From positions 1 to 10,782 of the forward strand of contig PXBU01000133.1 of the NCBI GenBank assembly GCA_003566795.1: 10,782 nucleotides of DNA, in the 5' to 3' direction. The notes beneath the pieces are model-generated. The model saw nothing but the letters and a program-made list of their open reading frames with translations, was not told the DNA's origin and made no database searches. The DNA is from Puniceicoccaceae bacterium. Its GTDB lineage: Bacteria > Verrucomicrobiota > Verrucomicrobiia > Opitutales > Coraliomargaritaceae. This document shows, one piece after another, positions 1-5,735 of the stretch; the stretch's first letter is position 1; every line of letters begins with the position of its first letter. The translations under genes were made by a program, and so were the position numbers.

Positions 1-216
1 ACAAGCAAAGGGCAATTTTACATTTTCCCCGAACTTCCCGAAACCGGGGATTTTTCCACCATAAAACTCGCCATTAAATTAGCAGACCTCAGGCCCATAG
101 CAAGCATATTTATAAATGAAGACATCGAGTCGTTGGATAAGAACCAATGGCAAAGTTTTTGGCGGGTTTATAATTTGGTGCAGGGGGTTTGTGGTGTTAA
201 TGTAAGTAGTGGTTGA
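1..216 (+). CDS. C-terminal end of an unidentified protein (5' truncated by window)
   Basis: Frame 1 is open from the first base to a TGA at 214-216, giving 71 residues without a start, so the gene begins outside the window. The codons look genuinely coding and the base composition is clearly less AT-rich than the genes that follow. Visible segments include GQFYIFPELPETGDF, then LADLRPIASIFINED, then WQSFWRVYNLVQGV before a short tail. The acidic stretch followed by WxxFWRxYNLxQ loosely recalls the extreme C-terminus of large DEAD/DEAH-box helicases of the DUF1998 type, but this is a weak memory-based resemblance and I do not assign the family. It ends about 15 bases before a palindromic repeat and converges on the minus-strand gene at 415-675. 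Confidence 0.6.
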   Translation, partial: TSKGQFYIFPELPETGDFSTIKLAIKLADLRPIASIFINEDIESLDKNQWQSFWRVYNLVQGVCGVNVSSG

Positions 217-228
217 AGGTGGTTTATA

Positions 229-322
229 ACCCGGAGGTTTCCATCTCCTTCGGAGGATGGAAGCTCCTAACGCCAGGAGATGGAAGTCCCGTAGAAAAAC
301 GGGAAGCTTCCATCCTCCGGGT
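229..322. repeat. Complex palindromic intergenic repeat, copy 1
   Basis: This stretch is a nest of inverted repeats. The outer arms are ACCCGGAGG (229-237) and CCTCCGGGT (314-322). A perfect 15-base pair lies at 251-265 and 305-319, a perfect 10-base pair at 239-248 (TTCCATCTCC) and 276-285, and a small hairpin of TCCCGT (287-292) and ACGGGA (299-304) has an AGAAAA loop. The arms overlap, so several folds compete. The first 39 bases (230-268) match 10636-10674 at 38 positions. It is GC-rich inside AT-rich surroundings and lies between convergent genes. It resembles the dispersed REP-like intergenic palindromes seen in many bacteria; no transposase accompanies it. Confidence 0.85.
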
Positions 323-358
323 AACTAAACTATCACAGAGCGGGTGGATAGCTTAGTT
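323..358. terminator. Hairpin between convergent genes, probable bidirectional terminator
   Basis: AACTAAACTATC (323-334) pairs with GATAGCTTAGTT (347-358) as a 12-bp stem with one A/C mismatch and a 12-base loop. T-runs follow on the plus strand (357-360, then a TTTTTT tract near 367-373). On the minus strand the stem comes after the stop of the gene at 415-675. The position between a plus-strand and a minus-strand gene suits a shared terminator. Confidence 0.45.
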
Positions 359-414
359 TTGCCTTGATTTTTTGTAATCCCGTATATACGACTCAATTGA
401 CGGTTCTTGCTTTT

Positions 415-675
415 TTATTCTTTGATTGCTTTATGTATCATTTTAGCGTATGGTTTTGCTTCTTCCTTAGAAATTTCCAGGTTAAATGCTTGATTAAGTA
501 CTGTTTTTGTTAAAGTTGCAATTTGGCCTACCGAATGATTCTTGCTAACGTGAAACAAAATATCAATCGCTTCCGTCTGGTAGTTGTTAAGGTCAGATAT
601 TTCATTAGCACGATTCCCAAGAGGATTCCAGGTTGTCAAAATCTGTTTAACTTTTTTTATGTGTTCCTCATTCAT
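415..675 (-). CDS. Small DUF1871-like protein, 86 aa
   Basis: An 86-residue soluble protein with no signal peptide or membrane segment. Its start, KKVKQILTTWNPLG, followed by a loop and NYQTEAIDIL, resembles the DUF1871 pattern (a short helix, W-[DN]-P-x-G, then Y-x-x-E-h-x-x-h) known from small Bacillus proteins such as YugE. The family has no established biochemical role that I can name. The remainder is helical and charged, ending EEAKPYAKMIHKAIKE. Length fits that family. The ATG at 675 has no clear Shine-Dalgarno sequence, which is usual in Bacteroidota. It stands alone, with a decayed DUF1016-like fragment just upstream. Such small proteins also occur as immunity-type partners in polymorphic toxin loci, but no toxin is visible here, so that reading stays speculative. 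Confidence 0.6.
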   Translation of the reverse strand: MNEEHIKKVKQILTTWNPLGNRANEISDLNNYQTEAIDILFHVSKNHSVGQIATLTKTVLNQAFNLEISKEEAKPYAKMIHKAIKE

Positions 676-733
676 AGTTTGTTCAAGTTTTTATTAAAGT
701 GCTTCATTCTAACGTGGTCAAGTACTGTAAATG

Positions 734-895
734 TTATAATGCTTGAAGCAAGGTTGCCTCAAAGTATGCTGGTAATTCCCGTGTTTTATCAAATTTACAA
801 ATTTTTATAAGCTGTTTTATTTGTTCTTCTGGCTTTTTTGAAATTGCTGTTCGCTCAAACAACATTGAATCTATTTTCACTGACTGATTTAACGA
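734..895 (-). pseudogene. Fragment of a DUF1016/YhcG-like PDDEXK nuclease family gene
   Basis: On the minus strand, after a TAG at 896-898, the frame stays open to a TAA at 734-736. It reads SLNQSVKIDSMLFERTAISK and continues KPEEQIKQLIK. The IDSMLFERTAISKKPE segment is very like the linker that joins the DUF1016 N-terminal domain to the PDDEXK nuclease domain in YhcG-type proteins (typical form: RELxRQIxSxLxERTALSKxxE). Intact members run to about 350 residues with the nuclease domain after this point. Here the match ends within about 15 residues and a stop follows soon after. Neither the upstream helical domain nor the catalytic domain can be found nearby in any frame. An internal ATG (863-865) would give only 43 residues. 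I read it as a deletion relic. Confidence 0.5.
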
Positions 896-897
896 CT

Positions 898-918
898 ATA
901 TGGCAAAATTTGCCATAT
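898..918. promoter_or_regulatory. 21-bp perfect palindrome
   Basis: ATATGGCAAA (898-907) and TTTGCCATAT (909-918) are perfect reverse complements around one central base. It lies in the spacer after the gene at 1022-1249 and directly before the DUF1016-like fragment, both read on the minus strand. It could be a dimeric operator, once serving the lost gene, or a hairpin in a transcript. There is no T-run that would make it an obvious terminator on either strand. Confidence 0.45.
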
Positions 919-1021
919 TCTATTAATAGTATTTTGTTTTCGAACTTGTTTGCGGGTATTGATTATGTTATAACATATTTATTTGACTTTCAAAAATAAA
1001 ACAATTTTCATATAAAGCAAA

Positions 1022-1249
1022 TTATACTATAACAGTTTTGTTAACTGAATAGCGTGGTTTTTTCCGGGGGGTTACCTCATTTAATCCGCTAATATATTGA
1101 TTTGTATCAACAGTCAGAGCTTTAAATAAATCATCAAGTATTGGTCTGTATTTTGGAATTTTTTCTTTTGGGCTTAAAGATTTATTCTCGATAGTTTCTT
1201 CAATCCTTTCAAAAATTAATTTACCAATTTGTTTATCAATATATTTCAT
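1022..1249 (-). CDS. Unrecognised 75-aa ORF, possibly a fragment
   Basis: A 75-residue frame starting at ATG (1247-1249), read toward the left. The protein is charged and mostly helical (DKQIGKLIFERIEETIENKS, then YRPILDDLFKALTVDT), ending in a basic tail, RKKPRYSVNKTVIV. There is no signal peptide or membrane segment. The middle part, with LDDLFKALTxDxxQYxSGL, faintly resembles N-terminal regions of some large superfamily 1 helicases, so it could be the stub of a longer lost gene. It could equally be a genuine small protein. It starts 52 bases downstream of the stop of the gene at 1302-2030 and may be co-transcribed with it. No ribosome binding site is evident. Function unknown. Confidence 0.4.
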   Translation of the reverse strand: MKYIDKQIGKLIFERIEETIENKSLSPKEKIPKYRPILDDLFKALTVDTNQYISGLNEVTPRKKPRYSVNKTVIV

Positions 1250-1301
1250 TCGAATAAAATATGTTAATTTTTTTTAGGCTTTTATAGCTGTCTTTTATTT
1301 G

Positions 1302-2030
1302 TTAAAGTTGTTCAAGAAATAAATTATCTGATGAAAAACGAGCCTTGAGTTTGGGATTCAATATATACTTGTTCCCGTCTTTTACAAAAGGTTCTACTCC
1401 ACTTTTTTTAAAGAATCCCAAGAAAACACTCAAGTGCATGACCTTTTTGCGAGACCCTGGTTGGTCGGTACAAACTATGAGTCTCTTATTTGATTCCGGA
1501 TTTTCTATGTCTCGAGCCTTAGCTCTGTCAATTAATTCCTGCTCCAGATCATACGCTGCAACATATATAAGATTACCATACTCCTCTGTCCACTGAGGTC
1601 TTAATTCAAGCAGATCGTCTGTATGTGTCACCCTTTGGGGGTCAGCTTCATTTTTTCCTTTTTGAGTAATCTTATCATAATCACCGTAAGTGCTAGCCCT
1701 GGAATAATTTTTTTGCAATGTTTCTTCACTTAAGGGGTATTTGCTTCTTCCAGGTTGTATGTTCTCAATATATTCATTAAAAGTTAAAAATATATCGATG
1801 TCAGGATTTAATGTACTCGGTGGTTCATCAATCATTCGGTATTCAAATCTTAAACTTGTATAAAAAACCCCATATTCCTTTAATTCATCTAAATCAGGAA
1901 TGTAAAAATTATCAATCTCATTTATGCACCAATAGATATACCCCGGATCAAACAAGTAAACCACACCAAGCTCGTATCCTTTGTACATTCCAAAATCTAG
2001 TTTTGTATTCTTACGATAAATGCGTTTCAT
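1302..2030 (-). CDS. Protein with N-terminal ExoX C-terminal-like module, 242 aa
   Basis: The clearest feature is at residues 12-36: FGMYKGYELGVVYLFDPGYI followed by YWCI. This fits the exodeoxyribonuclease X C-terminal-like module (FGKYKGx...DPxYLxW), a small domain usually found after a DEDD exonuclease domain or alone in phage and plasmid-type proteins. No exonuclease domain is present; the rest (residues about 45-242) is unrecognised. It has an acidic middle, a stretch LIYVAAYDLEQELIDRAKAR at 154-173, a region NKRLIVCTDQPGSRKKVMHL at 181-200 and a basic C-terminal part. The protein should be cytoplasmic. The ATG at 2028-2030 has no Shine-Dalgarno sequence but is preceded by an inverted repeat at 2054-2071. 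The small ORF at 1022-1249 follows. DNA-related function is plausible from the module, not shown. Confidence 0.7.
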   Translation of the reverse strand: MKRIYRKNTKLDFGMYKGYELGVVYLFDPGYIYWCINEIDNFYIPDLDELKEYGVFYTSLRFEYRMIDEPPSTLNPDIDIFLTFNEYIENIQPGRSKYPLSEETLQKNYSRASTYGDYDKITQKGKNEADPQRVTHTDDLLELRPQWTEEYGNLIYVAAYDLEQELIDRAKARDIENPESNKRLIVCTDQPGSRKKVMHLSVFLGFFKKSGVEPFVKDGNKYILNPKLKARFSSDNLFLEQL

Positions 2031-2053
2031 AATTATTAAGTATGAGTTTAAGC

Positions 2054-2071
2054 TGTAAGCAGTAACTTACA
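2054..2071. promoter_or_regulatory. Inverted repeat upstream of the ExoX-like gene, possible operator
   Basis: TGTAAG (2054-2059) and CTTACA (2066-2071) are perfect reverse complements around a 6-base centre, extendable by one base pair and a wobble on each side. It sits 24-41 bases upstream of the ATG at 2030, where an operator or a 5' UTR hairpin would lie. No regulator is assigned. Confidence 0.25.
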
Positions 2072-2145
2072 ACCTATTTAATTTTTCCGAAAGATAAAAA
2101 ATAAAATAATAACGATAAAATGTTTAAATAAAAATATTAATACAT

Positions 2146-2298
2146 TCAGACCCTCATTTTAATCAATTCCTCCGACAGGTTTGTCTTCTTTGGCTCGCCA
2201 TTATGGCAGGAAATGTAGTAATACTTTGCAAAGTGATTATCCGTGATCTTCCGGAAGGCGTGGCAGATACGCACCTCCACCTCTGATTGATAGAGGGT
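2146..2298 (-). pseudogene. GC-richer orphan C-terminal coding fragment, about 50 codons
   Basis: On the minus strand a frame reads TLYQSEVEVRICHAFRKITD, then NHFAKYYYISCHNGEPKKTN, then LSEELIKMRV and a TGA at 2146-2148. Amino-acid use is typical of real protein, and G+C is about 46 percent by my count over 153 bases, far above the flanking spacer and genes. The frame continues upstream to a TAA near 2350, but that part is AT-rich, low in complexity and has no start codon, so the true coding part seems to begin abruptly near 2298. I do not recognise the family. It looks like the 3' end of a gene whose remainder was deleted or left elsewhere, caught between the helicase and the ExoX-like gene. 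Confidence 0.45.
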
Positions 2299-2376
2299 TT
2301 TGTCAAATGAACCAAAACCTGATCTGGAAAAACTTAAAGAGATTTTAAGAAATGTACATCCTTATTTGCTAATTTT

Positions 2377-2406
2377 TGCACATTACTAATTGCTGAAAAG
2401 TGTGCA
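2377..2406 (-). terminator. Weak candidate terminator after the helicase gene
   Basis: TGCACA (2377-2382) and TGTGCA (2401-2406) can pair around an 18-base loop. Read on the minus strand the stem is followed by AAAAATTAGC rather than a T-run, so only a weak terminator or simple 3' hairpin is supported. It begins 20 bases past the helicase stop. Confidence 0.2.
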
Positions 2407-2425
2407 TTGCTGTTAACAACTGGCA

Positions 2426-4267
2426 TTATATGTCCTTTGACTCCTTTATCCTTTGTATTAATTGCTCAGATTCATGAAAATTAATAATTCGTCTATCTGC
2501 TATTATATCTTCTCTTTTGATTTTCCGTTTAAGAACAATCCCTTCCAGAGTTTTACAACGACTTAGCGCTGTATATACTTGTCCATTTACAAAGGCTCCT
2601 GTCCCTAAATCAATAATAACATTATCAAATGTTAACCCTTGGCTCTTATGAATAGTAATTGCCCATGCCAATTTAATAGGATACTGGGTAAATGAACCAA
2701 TTGTTTCGGAGACTATTCTTTTTTTATCTCTGTCATATTTATATTTCCTATTTTCCCAAACTACTTTTTCTAATTTATGAACATTTCCGTCTTGTAATCT
2801 TATCTCAATCAAATTGTTAGCAATAAAGTCTATTTTGGCAATCGTTCCATTAACCCATCTATTTGCCATATCATTTTTAATAAGTATTACTTGAGCATTT
2901 TTCTTAAGTTCTAGAGTTTTACTTGTTGGATATTTATCCTCGCTGAACTCTCCTTCGATACTGGCCTCAAACTGGAACTTTGTATAATTCAACTCCTGTA
3001 GTCTTTTATAGTTCTCAGAATTTGCAATTGCATTATTCGTAGTGAGATTTATAATAAATTCATCATTCTTTGGCACGTATGTTGGATTGCACCTTTCGTT
3101 TAATTTTAACAAAGTGCTATCGTCAGCCTTACAGGTTCTGACATTATCTAATAATTCGACAAAATCCGTATCATCTTTTTGTCTATAAGATTTCTTGAAT
3201 TCAAAAAATATTGAGTTTGCTTTTTTATATGACTTTGAATCAAAGAAATATTCGCTTTTAAAAACTTCCTTGAACAGGAAATTCTCAACCTCGTCTGTTG
3301 AATTTACTACTGGTGGTAATTGAAAAATATCTCCAACAAAAATGATTTGTTTTCCGCCAAACAATTTATTTGGATTTCCTCCATTTTTCCTTAATGAGAA
3401 ATCAATAGCTTCTATAATATCTGACCTAAGCATTGATACCTCATCAATAATAATTGTATCTAATTTTTCAATTATTTTAAATTTTTGTGTATAATTTCTA
3501 AATATTGTTATTTCGTGGTCTTCTGGTAATAATGGTTTTAACGGAAATCTGAAGAATGAATGAATTGTTTGGCCCCCACAGTTAATTGCAGCTATTCCAG
3601 TAAATGCTGTTAATAATACTTTTTTCTTAGTTTTTTGAGTGAAATAATGAATAAATGTCGATTTGCCAGTACCCGCTTTCCCAGTAATGAAAAAGCAATC
3701 ATTACTATTTTCAATATTATTGAATAGTTCTTTAATTAATGGTGTGTTCTCATAATTGTGTGGCAAACTTACGACTTTGCTATATAATTCCGGAAGTTCT
3801 AAATCCTCAAATATACTTAATTGCCCTCCGTAAATACTTTCTTCTGACTCAATCCTTAGTAAAAAGAATAAGTCTCCGTTATTATCATAATATGGGCTGT
3901 TAATATCCAAGTCATTATTATAATGCGCTAATGTTTTTAAAATGTAGTAACATTTTTTTCCAAGTTTAGCGAAATCATCGGGAAATTTATCTAAGTGATT
4001 ATTAATCTTTTGCTTCTGTATTGTTATTCCAATAAAGTGAAGAAATACAATTATACCGTCAATCGCTAAGTCCTTATCAATTCTTTTATAGTCGTTGTAA
4101 AAGTCATTAAAACTGTGTGGATGATCAGATGAGTATGAATCATCTTGTCTTCCATAAAATAACTGATGAGCAATTTGACTTCTAAAAGTCATAGAACTCC
4201 TATCTACTAATGGAGTCTTAATAAAGTTCTTAATCCATTTTTTCTCTATGTCTCTTAGTTTCTTCAT
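2426..4267 (-). CDS. PIF1-like superfamily 1B DNA helicase with unusual N-terminal region, 613 aa
   Basis: An ATP-dependent 5'-3' type helicase. The motor spans residues about 175-600: Walker A GKAGTGKS (196-203), AFTGIAA (221-227), Walker B IIIDEVSML (272-280), motif III VGDIFQLPPV (311-320), the YRQ arginine motif (361-363), motif V AITIHKSQGLTFDNV (536-550) and motif VI VYTALSRCK (564-572). This order is that of PIF1/RecD-type helicases of the AAA_30 / PIF1 group. The first 175 residues are not part of the motor and I do not recognise them; they contain a hydrophobic stretch (DGIIVFLHFIG, 70-80) and a motif around SPYYDNNGDLFFLLRI (124-139), perhaps a targeting or regulatory domain. All catalytic motifs are intact. 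The gene is alone, with a -7-like box at 4309-4316. Such helicases occur in chromosomes, plasmids and defence loci, so its role here is open. Confidence 0.9.
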   Translation of the reverse strand: MKKLRDIEKKWIKNFIKTPLVDRSSMTFRSQIAHQLFYGRQDDSYSSDHPHSFNDFYNDYKRIDKDLAIDGIIVFLHFIGITIQKQKINNHLDKFPDDFAKLGKKCYYILKTLAHYNNDLDINSPYYDNNGDLFFLLRIESEESIYGGQLSIFEDLELPELYSKVVSLPHNYENTPLIKELFNNIENSNDCFFITGKAGTGKSTFIHYFTQKTKKKVLLTAFTGIAAINCGGQTIHSFFRFPLKPLLPEDHEITIFRNYTQKFKIIEKLDTIIIDEVSMLRSDIIEAIDFSLRKNGGNPNKLFGGKQIIFVGDIFQLPPVVNSTDEVENFLFKEVFKSEYFFDSKSYKKANSIFFEFKKSYRQKDDTDFVELLDNVRTCKADDSTLLKLNERCNPTYVPKNDEFIINLTTNNAIANSENYKRLQELNYTKFQFEASIEGEFSEDKYPTSKTLELKKNAQVILIKNDMANRWVNGTIAKIDFIANNLIEIRLQDGNVHKLEKVVWENRKYKYDRDKKRIVSETIGSFTQYPIKLAWAITIHKSQGLTFDNVIIDLGTGAFVNGQVYTALSRCKTLEGIVLKRKIKREDIIADRRIINFHESEQLIQRIKESKDI

Positions 4268-4699
4268 TAATGCTTGTGGCTAGCAGCGATTTATTCTTCG
4301 TTTCCTTACAAATATATTCAAAAAAAAATGATGTTTTAAAATTTTAGAAAATTTGAAAAAAGCTAAGAAGAAAATGATCTATAAAACAAGGTTGTGCTTT
4401 ACCGCTTTTCTATTACTCTTAAGCTATAGTCACGAAGTTGCATCTCGTATATGAAAAGGGCGTTAACATAATTGTCTTATTCGCAAACATGGCAATGGAA
4501 AATTACAAATTTTTTTTTGATTGTTTAATTGCATAGGAACATGGTGTACAGTATAGGCCGGAATACGCGAATTGTTTAATTTAGCCTGTATGCCTTGTTC
4601 ACTATCGGGTTAAAAAACTTAACATGAAACCTTCATTCACCTAACACAGAACATAGCAAAAATATGTTTAGCTCATCTTTTTTATAGGGATTACATTAG
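4268..4699. other. 432-bp spacer without recognisable gene
   Basis: Apart from the -7 box at 4309-4316 I find no convincing gene, tRNA or repeat. The longest sensible frame is a 15-codon plus-strand stretch starting at the ATG near 4490. GTTAA (4609-4613) and TTAAC (4619-4623) form only a weak 5-bp hairpin downstream of the 344-aa gene. The part at 4440-4650 is somewhat more mixed in base composition than the A/T-rich ends and could hold a small RNA or 3' UTR, but no fold or conservation can be shown from one sequence. Confidence 0.4.
4309..4316 (-). promoter_or_regulatory. Bacteroidota-type -7 box for the helicase gene
   Basis: Read on the minus strand, 4316-4309 is TATATTTG, a full match to the TAnnTTTG -7 consensus of the Bacteroidota housekeeping sigma factor. 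It ends 41 bases before the ATG at 4267, giving a 5' UTR of roughly 35 bases. No clear TTTG -33 element is present at the usual distance. Confidence 0.45.
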
Positions 4700-5734
4700 T
4701 TATAACATCCTCAACAACTCTATATCGCAAGTGCCTATGATCCTTTTAGTTTGTTCGATTTGTTCATCCGCTTTTGTAGGAAGCTCGTCTTTCCTGTCCC
4801 TCAACATACCTATAGTTTTTTCCCAATCGGAATAATTAAACAGACTATAAGCATCAATAGTTGTGTTTATTGTAGATTCTTTGGAATCAATTTTGAAATA
4901 ATTAAAACTGTTTTCTGATTTAAATGCACATATGTTTGTGAATATAAGTCTTGGGTGGTTGTAATCAGTGTTGAACTTACATTTAATAATGCCCAGTTTA
5001 AAATTTTTATGTTTTACTTTTTTTTGTAATTCATTTTGTATTTTGTCTTCAATATCTTTCAATGAATCTTCTCTGTGCTGATCCTGTTTTACAGAAATTA
5101 AAAGTATTTCAATTTCTTCGCTTTTATTGTTAATTAACAAATTAGAAACAAGCTCACTTAATCTTTCATAGTATTTTGGATAATTGTTTTTTTCTACAAA
5201 TAAGTATCTGTCCAGAATCACTAAAGTATTAAAGTTATGCGAAAGCTTGTTCATATCTTTCCAATTTTTTATATCTCCCTTTTTATTAACGCTATATAAA
5301 CTTTGTTTAATTATTTGCATATTTATAAAATCATTGAAAGCTTTCTTAGTTATGCAATGAAATCCTTTCTTTTCAATGTAGTTTACCTGTTCATCATCTG
5401 ATTCATAAACAAAACAAACACTAACTGGAGATAATTCTCCAATTTGTTTCATTCTATTATTAAATTTAGTTTCATTTAATGAATAAAGTTTTTTGTCAAC
5501 AGATTTATTACTAGGATCTGATACTCTGTATAAATCATCCATAAAGCCTTGAGCTGCTTCACTAATTTTATTTTCTTTAAAAAACAAAATTATGTTTTCG
5601 TAACGTATAAGAAATCGAAGAATTTTTTTTATTTGATCGCTTCTGTCAGAAAAAATGTTTTCACGTTCTTTTTTTTCTTCAGCTATTAAAAAATTGATAA
5701 ATTTTTTATCTATATAAAAACAAGCCTTTACCAT
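4700..5734 (-). CDS. Unknown 344-aa partner of the ATPase, candidate effector
   Basis: No family is recognised with confidence. The protein is soluble, rich in Lys, Glu and Asn, with no signal peptide. Hydrophobic strands alternate with helices: SVCFVYESDDEQ (105-116), GFHCITKKAFNDFINM (124-139), LVILDRYLF (171-179), IEILLISVKQDQHREDSL (208-225), FKLGIIKCKF (245-254) and NHPRLIFTNICAFKSENSFN (259-278). The last, with H-x-R-hhhTN followed by SFNYF, echoes an 'HDRxIxTNY...GFxxF' motif I associate with PLD-like or related C-terminal domains, though the D is P here. That is a tentative reading. The ATG at 5734 begins one base after the ATPase stop and has a good AGGAG at 5744-5748 inside the ATPase gene, so the two are translated together. 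By analogy with other ATPase-led two-gene modules it may be the effector, but no catalytic residue can be proved. Confidence 0.8.
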   Translation of the reverse strand: MVKACFYIDKKFINFLIAEEKKERENIFSDRSDQIKKILRFLIRYENIILFFKENKISEAAQGFMDDLYRVSDPSNKSVDKKLYSLNETKFNNRMKQIGELSPVSVCFVYESDDEQVNYIEKKGFHCITKKAFNDFINMQIIKQSLYSVNKKGDIKNWKDMNKLSHNFNTLVILDRYLFVEKNNYPKYYERLSELVSNLLINNKSEEIEILLISVKQDQHREDSLKDIEDKIQNELQKKVKHKNFKLGIIKCKFNTDYNHPRLIFTNICAFKSENSFNYFKIDSKESTINTTIDAYSLFNYSDWEKTIGMLRDRKDELPTKADEQIEQTKRIIGTCDIELLRML

Positions 5735-5735
5735 A

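Noticed and set aside
523..810. Plus-strand 95-codon open frame
   Set aside because: It lies opposite the DUF1871-like gene and its upstream spacer and reads as an antisense shadow with no recognisable features.
1345..2032. Two plus-strand frames (1345-1596 and 1811-2032)
   Set aside because: Both are antisense to the ExoX-like gene, whose own reading is clearly protein-like.
2294..2389. Short plus-strand frame reading NEPKPDLEKLKEILRNVHPY and a few more residues
   Set aside because: It looks oddly protein-like, but it has no start codon, only about 31 codons and no homologue that I recognise; kept only as a possible relic.
4268..4699. Integron attC-like site, prompted by ACCTAAC at 4638-4644 and GTTAAC near 4464
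   Set aside because: No matching GTTRRRY partner at a plausible distance and no paired L boxes; the single 7-mer is expected by chance.
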